Assembly (NCBI GenBank): GCA_900313235.1
Contig: OMQN01000021.1
Span: forward strand, 1-59,509
Length of the DNA stretch: 59,509 nucleotides
Source: an uncultured Prevotellaceae bacterium
Lineage (GTDB): Bacteria > Bacteroidota > Bacteroidia > Bacteroidales > Bacteroidaceae
Direction: 5' to 3'
Position numbers and translations under genes: made by a program. Shown here piece by piece: positions 45,116-54,481 of this stretch; position 1 is the stretch's first letter; each line of letters starts with the position of its first letter. The notes below the pieces were generated by a model. The model was given only the letters and a program-made list of their open reading frames with translations, was not told where the DNA came from and ran no database searches.

Positions 45116-45191
45116 AACTAAAAATATTAGTTAACGGAGTTTAAAAACTAATACTTTTAGTTGTAAGTAACGAAAACTTTTAGTTACTTTG
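45116..45191 (+). promoter_or_regulatory. Two BlaI-type operators and promoter of the blaI-M56 operon
   Basis: Two dyads AACTAA-N5-TTAGTT at 45116-45132 and 45146-45162, 30 bp apart centre to centre, so on nearly the same face of the helix (about three turns). A third half-site TTTTAGTTAC lies at about 45178-45187. The promoter is GTTG (45160-45163)-N20-TTACTTTG (45184-45191), so operator 2 overlaps the -33 box. The expected effect is autorepression by the BlaI-like product. Confidence 0.75.
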
Positions 45192-45246
45192 CAGCAGATA
45201 TTGATATTGACGCATCAAATTTGGTAAACCCAAAACCTCTGAAACA

Positions 45247-45609
45247 ATGAAGAAACTGACCAACAAGGAAAAGGAAATCATGACGCTGTACTGGCAGCAT
45301 GGTCCGATGTTCGTACGCGAGTTGCAGGAACATTATGACGAGCCACGTCCACACTTCAATACGCTCTCAACCATTGTGCGTATCTTGGAGCGTGAGGGCT
45401 ATCTGGGCCATAAGCAGTTTGGCAATACCTATCAGTACTATCCCCTGGTGTCGGAGAAGGAGTATGGTCGCTCGTCGATTGCGGGTGTCATCAAGAACTA
45501 CTTCAACGATTCCTATCTCAGTGCTGTCTCCGCGTTTGTCAAAGAAGAAAAAATCAGCGTAGACGAGCTGAAAGAATTGATAGAACAAATTGAAGCAAAC
45601 AATGATTGA
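45247..45609 (+). CDS. BlaI/MecI family transcriptional repressor
   Basis: 120 residues. Winged-helix domain at the N-terminus (LTNKEKEIMTLYWQHGPMFVRELQEHY, then FNTLSTIVRILEREGYLGHKQFG) and a C-terminal dimerisation helix region. Normal family length. In beta-lactam systems the repressor is cleaved after a BlaR1-type sensor signals; here the sensor-like gene follows with an 8-base overlap. No beta-lactamase gene is adjacent, so the regulated genes are probably the operon itself and others elsewhere. Confidence 0.9.
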   Translation: MKKLTNKEKEIMTLYWQHGPMFVRELQEHYDEPRPHFNTLSTIVRILEREGYLGHKQFGNTYQYYPLVSEKEYGRSSIAGVIKNYFNDSYLSAVSAFVKEEKISVDELKELIEQIEANND

Positions 45610-47194
45610 CTTTCTGATATATGACACCAAGGTAGCGGTACTCATCGTAGTATTCTACATGTTCTATCGCCTGTTGCTCTCGAAGGAGACCTTCCATCGA
45701 GTAAACCGTGTGGTACTGCTGTCAACGGCTCTGCTGTCGTTCGCGTTGCCACTGTGTGTTATTACGACGCATCAAACGGTGGTGCTCGATGCCGTGCCTG
45801 TTGTGTCAGTAGGCGACTTGCGTCCAGAGGTGTTGGAAGAGGACTCCTCGACACCCTTGTGGCAGATGGTTATACCTATCTTATATATAATAGGTGTACT
45901 GGCCACGCTGGGACATACCTTGCTGTCTGTATGGAAAGTCGTGATGCTGGTACGTCGCAGCGAGCGCTATCCGCAAGCCGATGGTACTACGCTCTGTGTA
46001 GTCAAAGACGATGTACCGCCATTCAGCTTCTGCTCCTATATTGTCATGAACCATAGCGACTACGTGGACAACGATGCCGCTGTACTCGCCCATGAACGGG
46101 GACATATCCGTCAGCACCATTCGTGCGACGTACTCCTCGTAGACCTCCTCACCGCCCTCCAGTGGTTCAACCCAGCTATGTGGATGCTGCGCCAGGATTT
46201 GCGTGCCATCCACGAATACGAGGCCGACGGTGCAGTACTCTCTCAAGGGATTAACGCGCGTCAATATCAATATCTGTTAATCACCAAGGCCGCAAGCATT
46301 GGCGGGTACTCCATTGCCAACGGTATCTCTCACAGTACCCTCAAAAACCGTATAACCATGATGTTACATAAGAAATCACCGCGCAGCAGTTTCTTGAAAC
46401 TGCTCGCCCTCATACCTATCGTAGGTGTTGCCCTCGCTCTGAATGCCGAAACTGTCAATGACTATGTCTATCAACAGCCCCAGAAAAAGATTGTCAAGAA
46501 GGGCAAGAAGAATGCTACTGCCAAGATGGGCAATAATTCCATTGAGATTGTACCCGATAAGGATGCTGTAGAGCAGGCCGACCCAGCAAAGGCTGTGGAG
46601 TGGATTGCTGCCAAGCCCCTGAAAACTCCCATGGTGTTGCTTGATGGCAATCGTATAACCTATGAGACCTTGGGAAAGATATCTTCTGACGAGATAGCCT
46701 CTATCACTGTGCTGAAAGACCAGGCTGCTGTTGACCAGTATGGCGAGGAAGCAAGAGACGGTATTCTGCTTGTCACCACCAAAAAAGGTGTCAAAGATGT
46801 CTTCGTCCCTGTTGAACAGAACCCAGAATTCTTTGATGTCGTCGAGCAGATGCCAGAGTACCCAGGTGGCCCATCAGCTCTCTTTGAGTATCTTGCCAAA
46901 AACATCCGCTATCCTGAATCTGCAGAGAAGGCTGGTATACAAGGTCGAGTCATCGCAACCTTCGTCGTCATGAAGGATGGCAGCATCAGCAATGTGAAGG
47001 TTGTAAAGAGCGTATCGCCAGAACTTGATACGGAGGCTCTTCGTGTCCTCAGTGCGATGCCAAACTGGACACCAGGCATGCAGAATGGTAAAGCTGTCAA
47101 TGTGAAGTACACGGTGCCAATCTCTTTCGCTCTCCCCGATAGTAAAATTGAAGAGACTAAAGAGAGTTCTGTAGTTGTTGTGAAAATGAAATGA
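45602..47194 (+). CDS. BlaR1-like M56 metallopeptidase with plug-like and TonB C-terminal domains
   Basis: 530 residues. Four membrane helices in the first ~280 residues, zinc motif HERGH (near 163) with the downstream EYEAD Glu, as in M56 peptidases. Then a segment like a TonB-receptor plug (DGNRITYETLGKISSDEIAS...GILLVTTK, about 335-385), and a C-terminal TonB-like domain (PGGPSALFEYLAKNIRYPESA to the end). The beta-lactam-sensing domain of classical BlaR1 is replaced, the usual layout in Bacteroidota. Likely cleaves or triggers loss of the BlaI-like repressor in response to an unknown envelope signal. Confidence 0.87.
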   Translation: MIDFLIYDTKVAVLIVVFYMFYRLLLSKETFHRVNRVVLLSTALLSFALPLCVITTHQTVVLDAVPVVSVGDLRPEVLEEDSSTPLWQMVIPILYIIGVLATLGHTLLSVWKVVMLVRRSERYPQADGTTLCVVKDDVPPFSFCSYIVMNHSDYVDNDAAVLAHERGHIRQHHSCDVLLVDLLTALQWFNPAMWMLRQDLRAIHEYEADGAVLSQGINARQYQYLLITKAASIGGYSIANGISHSTLKNRITMMLHKKSPRSSFLKLLALIPIVGVALALNAETVNDYVYQQPQKKIVKKGKKNATAKMGNNSIEIVPDKDAVEQADPAKAVEWIAAKPLKTPMVLLDGNRITYETLGKISSDEIASITVLKDQAAVDQYGEEARDGILLVTTKKGVKDVFVPVEQNPEFFDVVEQMPEYPGGPSALFEYLAKNIRYPESAEKAGIQGRVIATFVVMKDGSISNVKVVKSVSPELDTEALRVLSAMPNWTPGMQNGKAVNVKYTVPISFALPDSKIEETKESSVVVVKMK

Positions 47195-47210
47195 GGATTC
47201 TTATAATAAT

Positions 47211-48353
47211 ATGCTGATAGTCATTATACTCACCCTCGCCTTGTTGACGGTTTCCCCCGCCAAGGGCGAGGCTCTTGACTCTCTTGCCGTTTGCATGCAG
47301 AAGGGCGATAGCTGTATGCAACAGTATAACACCTTCGAGGCGCTGCAGTATTATCAGCAGGCATACGACTTGGCGCAGTCTCAGGATATCACCCGTTTCT
47401 CGATGGATAAGGATTTCAGTTTGTCTAAGCCATATGTTCCTAAAGATAAAGTTCCGCGTCACGTAAGACTGAAGTTGGCAGACTGCCATTACCAACGTGC
47501 CAACTATCGTCAGACTACTGAGTTGCTAAAGAATATGCCTGAGGACAGTCTCACGCACGATGCTTTTCGCGAGTTGGCGCTGGGTTATCAGAAGCAGGGC
47601 GACACTGACTCCTATATCTATTGGGCAAGCCAGCTACTTGGGCGTTTCCCGATGGATGCTGAGATTGTGGCAGGGCTCATCCTCGCTTTTGCTAAAAACG
47701 ATCAACCTCAGAACGGGATTATCTGTGGACTGAAATATACTTTGAAGGATTCTACGAATATCCTTGTCAACAGAGCACTGGCAGATGCATGGTTTATGAA
47801 TCGTGACTTCACTGCTGCTGCTAAGTTGTATGACAAACTGTTGGAGCAAGGCGACTCCGTCTTTAACACCCTTTATTCTGCTGGTATGAGCTACACACAA
47901 ATCGACAGCCTCGAAAGGGCTTATAAATGCCTGCTCCCAGCATTCGCTCTCAGTCAGATGCAACATGCTGGCTGTGCCTATCGTCTTGGTGTGGTGTGTG
48001 TCGACACGAAGCGCTATGAAGAAGGATTGCGCTACCTGGATCTCGCTACCCAGTTGATGATGCCCGATACTACCATCATGAAGGCCATCACCCTGTCACG
48101 GGGCGAGGGCTACTACTTGACGGAACACTATGCTGAGGCTATCGCTGCCTGGAAGGAGCATCTTACCTACAACCCTAAGTCTATCGCTACCTATTATAAT
48201 ATAGGCAACACCTACGCTCTGCTGTTGGACGACAAGAAACAGGCGAGGCCCTATCTCCAACAGTTCCTCGAACTTGCCCGCCAAGAGCAGACCCCCACTG
48301 CTGCTCTTCAAGAGATGATGCAGAAGGCTGAGGCTATGTTGTCGGTTCCATAG
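47211..48353 (+). CDS. Secreted TPR protein of the blaI-M56 operon
   Basis: 380 residues. Signal peptide MLIVIILTLALLTVSPAKG. Multiple TPR-like helical pairs (e.g. FEALQYYQQAYDLAQ, RYEEGLRYLDLATQL, YAEAIAAWKEHLTYNPKSIATYYNIGNTYALL). Probably periplasmic. It starts 16 bases after the M56 gene, so it is co-regulated, perhaps as a sensor partner or effector. Function not known. Confidence 0.8.
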   Translation: MLIVIILTLALLTVSPAKGEALDSLAVCMQKGDSCMQQYNTFEALQYYQQAYDLAQSQDITRFSMDKDFSLSKPYVPKDKVPRHVRLKLADCHYQRANYRQTTELLKNMPEDSLTHDAFRELALGYQKQGDTDSYIYWASQLLGRFPMDAEIVAGLILAFAKNDQPQNGIICGLKYTLKDSTNILVNRALADAWFMNRDFTAAAKLYDKLLEQGDSVFNTLYSAGMSYTQIDSLERAYKCLLPAFALSQMQHAGCAYRLGVVCVDTKRYEEGLRYLDLATQLMMPDTTIMKAITLSRGEGYYLTEHYAEAIAAWKEHLTYNPKSIATYYNIGNTYALLLDDKKQARPYLQQFLELARQEQTPTAALQEMMQKAEAMLSVP

Positions 48354-48422
48354 CGAGTCCCCCTTGACGTTTGTGAGAGGGTTAAACCCTGTTAATCCGT
48401 TGTCGGGTGGTGATTTCTTTTG

Positions 48423-48430
48423 TATCTTTG
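48423..48430 (+). promoter_or_regulatory. -7 box for membrane winged-helix regulator
   Basis: TATCTTTG ending 9 bases before ATG 48440; this decides the start over an upstream in-frame codon. Confidence 0.65.
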
Positions 48431-48439
48431 CACACAGAT

Positions 48440-49126
48440 ATGAAACAGCAGTATTTAGTCATTGTACTTTTCGTCATGATCGTTGCCTCATGTGCAACGA
48501 GTCTCGTCAGCTATCATGCTACGGAGCGACAGGTGGTTGATGATATGAGTCAGGCACTGTCGTCGGCATTGGCCAAGCAGCAGAGCAACGTCATTACACA
48601 AGATACTATTCAGTCGTTCAATAGTCACTTGCAGATAGCAGAGTTGCGTGGTAAGGCAACCATTGCTGTCGATACTAAGGGACGTGAGTTCAAGGCTTAT
48701 GCCCACTGTTCAGAGGCTACTATCTTTAGCTTGTCTGACCAGCGCCCCACTGTTGTCTTATGGACATTGACACTTATGTGGGCACTCTTCTGTTTCTATC
48801 ATCGTCGCCATGAGATGCTGCAAATGGTGGGTGTTTCACAATATGGCGGATTACGTTTCGCTGAGGCTGAAGGCGCTTTCTACGATGTACAAGGTCAGCG
48901 TATCAAGTTGACGCGCATGCAGCAACAACTGCTGGAGATGTTCTTCCGTTCGGATGCCCACCAACTGACAAAAACAGAGATTTGTGATGCCCTATGGCCT
49001 AAGAAACCTGATGCCAGCGAGACGCTATATACGTTGATTCGCAGACTGAAACCTGTTGTCGAGCAACATTCTAACCTGAAAATAGAGTCGGATAGGGGAC
49101 GTGCCTATGAGCTGACTATTAAGTAG
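48440..49126 (+). CDS. Membrane-anchored OmpR/PhoB-type winged-helix regulator
   Basis: 228 residues. N-terminal membrane helix (LVIVLFVMIVASCATSLV), a short periplasmic stretch, a second helix (TVVLWTLTLMWALFCFY), then a cytoplasmic C-terminal winged helix (KLTRMQQQLLEMFFRSDAHQLTKTEICDALWPKKPDASETLYTLIRRLKP). No receiver domain, so it resembles ToxR/CadC-type one-component regulators and the Bacteroidota versions of these. Confidence 0.8.
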   Translation: MKQQYLVIVLFVMIVASCATSLVSYHATERQVVDDMSQALSSALAKQQSNVITQDTIQSFNSHLQIAELRGKATIAVDTKGREFKAYAHCSEATIFSLSDQRPTVVLWTLTLMWALFCFYHRRHEMLQMVGVSQYGGLRFAEAEGAFYDVQGQRIKLTRMQQQLLEMFFRSDAHQLTKTEICDALWPKKPDASETLYTLIRRLKPVVEQHSNLKIESDRGRAYELTIK

Positions 49127-49142
49127 TTAGCTGCTTGTCAGT

Positions 49143-49170
49143 AAAATGTCAGACTTATGTCAGACATTTT
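49143..49170 (+). terminator. Possible terminator before DUF2723 gene
   Basis: AAAATGTC/GACATTTT 8-bp stem with a 12-nt loop and a short T run. Confidence 0.4.
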
Positions 49171-49196
49171 CTGCCCTACATTTCAATAATTGTTGT

Positions 49197-49204
49197 TAGC
49201 TTTG
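49197..49204 (+). promoter_or_regulatory. -7 box for DUF2723 gene
   Basis: TAGCTTTG, 23 bases before ATG 49228. Confidence 0.6.
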
Positions 49205-49227
49205 CCGAAAATTTTCAGCAAAGCATC

Positions 49228-51696
49228 ATGCAACAAACAACCTTCTCAAAACTTAACACCCTCATGGCGTGGCTCTCGTTTGCCATCGCTGCTGTGGTGT
49301 ATAGTCTCACCGTAGAGCCGACGGCCAGCTTGTGGGACTGCCCAGAATTCATTGCGTGTGGATACAAATTGGAGATTGGTCACCCGCCTGGTGCCCCGTT
49401 CTTCATGCTGGTGGCCAACCTATTCTCTCAGTTTGCCAGCTCACCATCACAAGTGGCGCTGATGGTCAACCTGCTGTCGGCACTCTTGAGTGCAGGCTGC
49501 ATCTTCTTTCTGTTTCTCACCATCACACACTTAGCCAAGAAGCTGATTTGTCCAACCATTGATACCTACAGCATTCCCAATGTTATCACCATTGAGGCCT
49601 GCGGACTGGTGGGCGCTTTGGCCTATACCTTCAGCGATACTTTCTGGTTCTCGGCTGTTGAGGCTGAGGTCTATGCCTTCTCCTCGTTCCTCACGGCGCT
49701 GATGTTCTGGCTTATCTTGAAATGGGAGGATGAGGCTGACAGTCCACGCAGCAATCGCTGGATTCTTCTCATTGCCTATATAACGGGCCTCTCCATCGGT
49801 GTCCATCTGCTCTGTCTGCTCTGCCTGCCAGCAATGGCTTTCGTCGTTTGGTTCCGCAAGAAGAATCTCTTTACACGCCTCGTCAAGGCGCGTCGTAGAC
49901 TTCTCAGACTCTTATTCTCCTGTCTCTTGATGTTTCTGGTGGGTGTCAGCAGCTATGGCGTCATCCTTGTTCGTGCCAATGCCTGTCTACCAATGTGTGA
50001 GAACGAGCCCAAGACGCTCTCCACGCTGGGCAGATACCTGAGTCGTGAACAGTATGGTCAGACACCGCTCTATCCTCGTATCTATTCTATGTACCACGCC
50101 AGTGCCTACGAGAGTTGGATGGGCGACATCGAGACGCATGACGGCGTGCCTACCAAGGGTGAGAACCTGCGCTATTTTCTGTCCTATCAGGTGAACTTCA
50201 TGTACTGGCGCTACTTCTTTTGGAATTTTGTGGGTCGGCAGAACAATATCCAAGGGCAGGGTGAGGTAGAGCACGGCAACTGGATAACGGGTTTCCGATG
50301 GATTGACAACTGGTTGCTGGACTGCGACACGTCGAAGTTGCCAGCCGACCTGGCAGACAATAAGGGGCACAATGTGTTCTATGGTCTTCCCCTACTGCTG
50401 GGCATGCTGGGCATGCTTTGGCAGTGGCGAAAGGGTAGTGAGGGTCGTCGACAGCTATGGATTGTCTCGTTGCTATTCGTGATGACGGGTTTGGCTATTG
50501 TGGTCTATCTCAACCAGACACCTATGCAACCACGAGAGCGTGACTATGCCTATGTCGGGTCGTTCTATGCCTTTGCCATCTGGATAGGCTTGGGCGCAGC
50601 CAACTTCAGGAAACTTGCCCCCTTGGCACTCCTCATCCCCTTGCAGATGGCTTCGCAGACATGGGACGACCACGATCGCTCTGGTCGCTATACCTGTCGC
50701 GACTTCGGAAGGAACTATCTGATGACCATGCAGGATGAGGGCTTTCCCGTAATCTTTACCAATGGCGACAATGACACGTTTCCTTTGTGGTATAATCAAG
50801 AGGTGGAAGGTGTGCGTAGAGATACTCGTGACTGTAACCTGGAATATCTGCAGACCGATTGGTATATTGACCAGATGAAGCGCCCTGCCTATGACTCGCC
50901 TGCCTTGCCCATCAGCTGGAGCCATGAAGACTACCGGCAAGGAAAGATGGAATACCTGCCCATCAATACCGATAGCCTTTCCATCCCATCCTCAGAAGGT
51001 ACCATGGTCATTTCGCTGAAGGGCAAGCAGTATCTGCTGAAAAATGAGCTGATGGTGCTGGAAATGCTGTCAAATGCCGTATGGACACGTCCTTTCTATA
51101 TGTCTATCAGCATGGGCAATAACCTGTCGTTCCTCCGTGACCATCTGGTACTCGAAGGTCTGGCCTATCGCATATCGCCCACTGCCGACGGCCGTCAGGT
51201 GGATGTAGAACGCCTCTACAACAACATTATGCACCGCTATCGCTATGGCGGACTAAGCACCAAAGGACTCTATATCGATGAAGATGTAAAGCATATGGCC
51301 AACACCCATCAGTTTATCATGGGTGTGCTTATTGACTCACTGCTTCAGCAGGGTGATACCCAACGGGCATTGAAGGTCTGCCGCAAGTGGCAACAGGAGA
51401 TGCCTGAGGAGAACATTCCCTATACCGACTCAGCTCTCGCCATGGCCCGCTGCTTCTATCTGAACAATCTCTCCAAACAGGGCGACGCCATCGTCTCCAA
51501 CCTTTTGAGACGTTCCGTTGAGTGGCTCTCGTGGATAGGCACCATCGACTCCTCGCGGCGTGCTGTTTCCAACTATTCACGTAGCCTATGGCAGCAAAAC
51601 CTGCAGCAGGCTCTCATCGTGGCTGCACAATATGACAGAACTGACCTTTACCAACAATATATAAAACATTATGACCGCTATGTCCCACAACACTAA
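49228..51696 (+). CDS. DUF2723 polytopic membrane protein (glycosyltransferase-like)
   Basis: 822 residues. DUF2723 signature near the N-terminus: VEPTASLWDCPEFIACGYKLEIGHPPGAPFF, with the acidic Asp-Cys-x-Glu seen in GT-C type mannosyltransferases. About ten membrane segments to residue ~500, then a soluble periplasmic part (NGDNDTFPLWYNQEVEGVRRD; helical C-terminus). In Bacteroidota some DUF2723 proteins act in protein O-glycosylation, but this one's activity is not established. ATG 49228 chosen by the promoter and the Gln/Thr-rich start MQQTTFSKLNTLMAWL. Confidence 0.85.
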   Translation: MQQTTFSKLNTLMAWLSFAIAAVVYSLTVEPTASLWDCPEFIACGYKLEIGHPPGAPFFMLVANLFSQFASSPSQVALMVNLLSALLSAGCIFFLFLTITHLAKKLICPTIDTYSIPNVITIEACGLVGALAYTFSDTFWFSAVEAEVYAFSSFLTALMFWLILKWEDEADSPRSNRWILLIAYITGLSIGVHLLCLLCLPAMAFVVWFRKKNLFTRLVKARRRLLRLLFSCLLMFLVGVSSYGVILVRANACLPMCENEPKTLSTLGRYLSREQYGQTPLYPRIYSMYHASAYESWMGDIETHDGVPTKGENLRYFLSYQVNFMYWRYFFWNFVGRQNNIQGQGEVEHGNWITGFRWIDNWLLDCDTSKLPADLADNKGHNVFYGLPLLLGMLGMLWQWRKGSEGRRQLWIVSLLFVMTGLAIVVYLNQTPMQPRERDYAYVGSFYAFAIWIGLGAANFRKLAPLALLIPLQMASQTWDDHDRSGRYTCRDFGRNYLMTMQDEGFPVIFTNGDNDTFPLWYNQEVEGVRRDTRDCNLEYLQTDWYIDQMKRPAYDSPALPISWSHEDYRQGKMEYLPINTDSLSIPSSEGTMVISLKGKQYLLKNELMVLEMLSNAVWTRPFYMSISMGNNLSFLRDHLVLEGLAYRISPTADGRQVDVERLYNNIMHRYRYGGLSTKGLYIDEDVKHMANTHQFIMGVLIDSLLQQGDTQRALKVCRKWQQEMPEENIPYTDSALAMARCFYLNNLSKQGDAIVSNLLRRSVEWLSWIGTIDSSRRAVSNYSRSLWQQNLQQALIVAAQYDRTDLYQQYIKHYDRYVPQH

Positions 51697-51907
51697 TCGC
51701 ATCCTTCAGATCCTTCTGAATAGTCGCATCATCCTCCTCATTGCCTGTATGCTGATCATCATAGGTTATTTGTTGATGTCTGGCGATGGCACCACGGAGC
51801 AGGCTTTCAATCCTGATGTTTTCTCAACGCGTCGTATCGTCGTAGCCCCCATGCTCTGCCTCGCTGGCTATCTGCTGGTAGTCGTTGGCATTCTCAGACG
51901 AAAATAA
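51671..51907 (+). CDS. DUF3098 family small membrane protein
   Basis: 78 residues with two membrane helices (IILLIACMLIIIGYLLM and VVAPMLCLAGYLLVVVGIL) separated by SGDGTTEQAFNPDVFSTRRI; FNP-x-[IV]-FS-x-RR is the DUF3098 signature. Overlaps the end of the DUF2723 gene by 26 bases (17 if the second Met at 51680 is used). Small Bacteroidota membrane protein of unknown role. Confidence 0.85.
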   Translation: MTAMSHNTNRILQILLNSRIILLIACMLIIIGYLLMSGDGTTEQAFNPDVFSTRRIVVAPMLCLAGYLLVVVGILRRK

Positions 51908-52022
51908 ACTCTGTTGACGCCTTGTAATAATCTTTAACAAAACAAAGTTTAAGAAAATCTTAAATTATTAATTACTAAGTTTTTATAAACTATTTTTCAT
52001 ACACTCTCTGGCGAAGAATCCT

Positions 52023-52030
52023 TATCTTTG
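52023..52030 (+). promoter_or_regulatory. -7 box for secreted protein gene
   Basis: TATCTTTG, 25 bases before ATG 52056. The stretch 51908-52022 is AT-rich with no ORF. Confidence 0.65.
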
Positions 52031-52055
52031 CACCAACAATCCGATGCAACCGTAA

Positions 52056-52532
52056 ATGATTAGATTCTTCGTACTGATTATATGCCTGTTAGCCTTGGCC
52101 GTGATGGTCAAGGCACAGGTTTCTTCTGACGAGAAAAAGGTCAGCATACCTGACTCTATAAAGAGTCCGGCAGACGACTTCGAAGAATGGTTGCGCAACG
52201 AACCGCTGAAGCCCACGCGACGTGACTCTTCCATCTTGCAGCCCGTCCATCCCCAGCTGAAGTCTCTCTCTCCAAAGGCTATGATGCCACAGCAGAAGCC
52301 CGTTCAGGTTGTCATCATGACGCCCAAGCTGCGCCAGGATATGATACTCTGCTACCAAGGCCACATGCTGGAAGAAAGGAAGAAGCAGTTCCGTCAGGAG
52401 GGTGGCGTTATGGTGAGCAGTGTCAACCCCCTTTCTCTGGCTGCCCTCCTCATCAGCAAACTCCTGCCCAACCGCAAGTCGAAGAAAGAGCGCCAGCGCG
52501 AGAAACTCCAACAGGTTTTGGACAACTATTAA
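52056..52532 (+). CDS. Exported protein of unknown function
   Basis: 158 residues. Signal peptide MIRFFVLIICLLALAVMVKAQ; mature part polar, Pro-rich in the middle (LQPVHPQLKSLSPKAMMPQQKP), then amphipathic helices and a very basic C-terminus (LLPNRKSKKERQREKLQQVL). No family recognised. Its own promoter and the next gene's promoter make it a single-gene unit. Confidence 0.7.
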   Translation: MIRFFVLIICLLALAVMVKAQVSSDEKKVSIPDSIKSPADDFEEWLRNEPLKPTRRDSSILQPVHPQLKSLSPKAMMPQQKPVQVVIMTPKLRQDMILCYQGHMLEERKKQFRQEGGVMVSSVNPLSLAALLISKLLPNRKSKKERQREKLQQVLDNY

Positions 52533-52566
52533 TGTCACTGTTAAGCCCTATTTTTCTGGAGAATTG

Positions 52567-52597
52567 TTTGGTTCTTCAGAAAAAATGAGTATCTTTG
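52567..52597 (+). promoter_or_regulatory. Promoter for SLC13 transporter
   Basis: TTTG 52567-52570, 19-nt spacer, TATCTTTG 52590-52597. Confidence 0.75.
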
Positions 52598-52630
52598 CAT
52601 CGTGTTGCATAAATATTATCTAACGTCAAT

Positions 52631-54424
52631 ATGGACTCATTGATGTTTTTAGGCTTTGGCCTTGATGCCTGGATAACCATCGTCACGGTGCTGGGCATGT
52701 TTACCATCCTGCTATTCACCAAATGGCGTAGCGACCTGGTATTTCTCGGAGCTATCGGCGTACTCTATGTCACGGGCGTGCTCGATGCCAAGGAAGCCTT
52801 TTCTGGTTTTAGTAGCACGTCAGTCATCACCGTCGGTGTGCTGTTCGTTGTTGTTGCAGGTCTGACCTATACTGGTGTGCTGCAGTGTATCGTGAAATAT
52901 CTGCTCGGCAGTCCCAACAGCTACTCGAAGGCAGTGACGCGACTGATGCTGCCCGTGGCTGTGCTCAGCTCGTTCCTAAGCAATACGACAGTGGTGTCGC
53001 TCTTCGTCAACATCGTCAAGATGTGGGCAAAGAAGCTCGGCATATCGCCCTCCAAACTGCTCATCCCTCTGAGCTATGCATCGGGTATGGGAGGTGTCTG
53101 TACCCTTATCGGCACACCGCCGAACCTCATCATCAGTGGACTCTACGAGGAGAAGACGGGGGAGGCCATGAACATCCTGACAACCACCATCCCGGGATTG
53201 TTCTGTCTGGCTATCGGCGTACTGTCGATTATCGCCATGCGCCGACTGTTGCCCGATCGCAAGGTTCCTGAGAGTGCCTTCGAGTCGACAGGCGAATACA
53301 CCGTGGAATTCCTCGTCCCCTCAGACAATCCGTATATCGGCAAGAAGTTGGGACAGGCAGGACTCTTCCATGTTAAAGGTGGTAGCCTGATTGAGATGCA
53401 CCACTTCGACAATGTGCCGTTGGCCATCACGGAGAACGAACCCATCATGGGCGGAGACCATCTGGTCTATGCCGGACGCATTGACGAGCTGATAGATATG
53501 GCATCTTCACATAAGTTGGTGAGTGCCGACCACCACATCTTCTCTATTGACGAGGTCCACGACTACCGTCTGCACACGGCATACATCACCTTTGGCAGCA
53601 GTCTGATAGGTACGACCATCGGCGGCAGCACGTTTGAGAAAGACAACAACGTGATGCTGGCGGCTGTGGCTCGACGTGGTGAGCGTCTCAATGTGGCACC
53701 GCGAGAAGTGGAGCTGCAGGCTGGCGACACGCTGCTGTTGGTATGTCCGAAGCAGATCAACGTCAACACGGCGGCGTTGAAGCACGACCTACACTTCTTC
53801 GATTCCGAAGACGTTCCCAACATCGGGTATGGTACGCTCATCTCTTCTGCTATCATGATAGCTATGGTGGCACTGTCGGCCTTTGGCGTCTTGCCATTGC
53901 TGCAGTGTGCCTTCCTTGCTGCTGCCGCCATGCTCATCTGTCGCTGCTGCAATATGGACCAGGCCATGAGGGCCATCAACTGGGACATCCTGATGGTCTT
54001 CGCTGGTAGTGCTGTCCTCGGCCTAGCCATCCAGAAGACAGGCATCGCCGAATGGTTAGCCAATGGCATCCTCGACGTCTGCGGCACCAACCCGCTTGTC
54101 GTGATGACAGCCGTCTGCTTCGTAGGAACCTTCATCACCGAGTTTATCTCGAATACCGCTGCAGGTGCCATGTTCTTCCCCATCATGTACGAGGCCGCCG
54201 AGAAGCTGGGCTACGACCCCTTCCCCTTCCTCGTCGCCCTGATGGTTAGCGTAAGCAGCAGTTTTGCCACACCTATCGGTTCGCCCACCCACATGTTGGT
54301 CTATGGTCCTGGTGGCTACCGCTTCAGCGACTTCATGCGTATCGGTCTGCTGATGAACCTCATCATCCTTGCCGCCAACATCCTGATAGTAAATCTCGTC
54401 TATCCATTGACGCCATTACAATAA
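52631..54424 (+). CDS. SLC13-family anion/sodium symporter with two RCK_C domains
   Basis: 597 residues. Two membrane halves (about 5-205 and 400-597) with SNTTVVSLF, IGTPPNLIISGLYEE and EFISNTAAGAMFFP, SPTHMLVYGPGGYRF motifs of the divalent-anion symporter superfamily. They are separated by two TrkA-C/RCK_C domains (about 215-290 and 305-385; e.g. LAITENEPIMGGDHLVYAG, VELQAGDTLLLVCPKQ). Substrate (sulfate, dicarboxylate or other) not decided. The RCK_C pair suggests ligand gating, as in YfbS-type members. Confidence 0.88.
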   Translation: MDSLMFLGFGLDAWITIVTVLGMFTILLFTKWRSDLVFLGAIGVLYVTGVLDAKEAFSGFSSTSVITVGVLFVVVAGLTYTGVLQCIVKYLLGSPNSYSKAVTRLMLPVAVLSSFLSNTTVVSLFVNIVKMWAKKLGISPSKLLIPLSYASGMGGVCTLIGTPPNLIISGLYEEKTGEAMNILTTTIPGLFCLAIGVLSIIAMRRLLPDRKVPESAFESTGEYTVEFLVPSDNPYIGKKLGQAGLFHVKGGSLIEMHHFDNVPLAITENEPIMGGDHLVYAGRIDELIDMASSHKLVSADHHIFSIDEVHDYRLHTAYITFGSSLIGTTIGGSTFEKDNNVMLAAVARRGERLNVAPREVELQAGDTLLLVCPKQINVNTAALKHDLHFFDSEDVPNIGYGTLISSAIMIAMVALSAFGVLPLLQCAFLAAAAMLICRCCNMDQAMRAINWDILMVFAGSAVLGLAIQKTGIAEWLANGILDVCGTNPLVVMTAVCFVGTFITEFISNTAAGAMFFPIMYEAAEKLGYDPFPFLVALMVSVSSSFATPIGSPTHMLVYGPGGYRFSDFMRIGLLMNLIILAANILIVNLVYPLTPLQ

Positions 54425-54444
54425 TAATAAGGTAATTAAGTACT

Positions 54445-54478
54445 GAGTGCACAGCAGGGACAGTTCCGCTGTGCACTC
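54445..54478. terminator. Bidirectional hairpin between convergent genes
   Basis: 11-bp stem GAGTGCACAGC/GCTGTGCACTC with inner pairing, between the SLC13 gene (+) and the DUF4421 gene (-). Flanking T runs are weak. Confidence 0.65.
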
Positions 54479-54481
54479 TAT

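Noticed and set aside
45602-45609. Frameshift between blaI and M56 genes
   Set aside because: An 8-base start/stop overlap is normal for this operon, and both proteins are full length.
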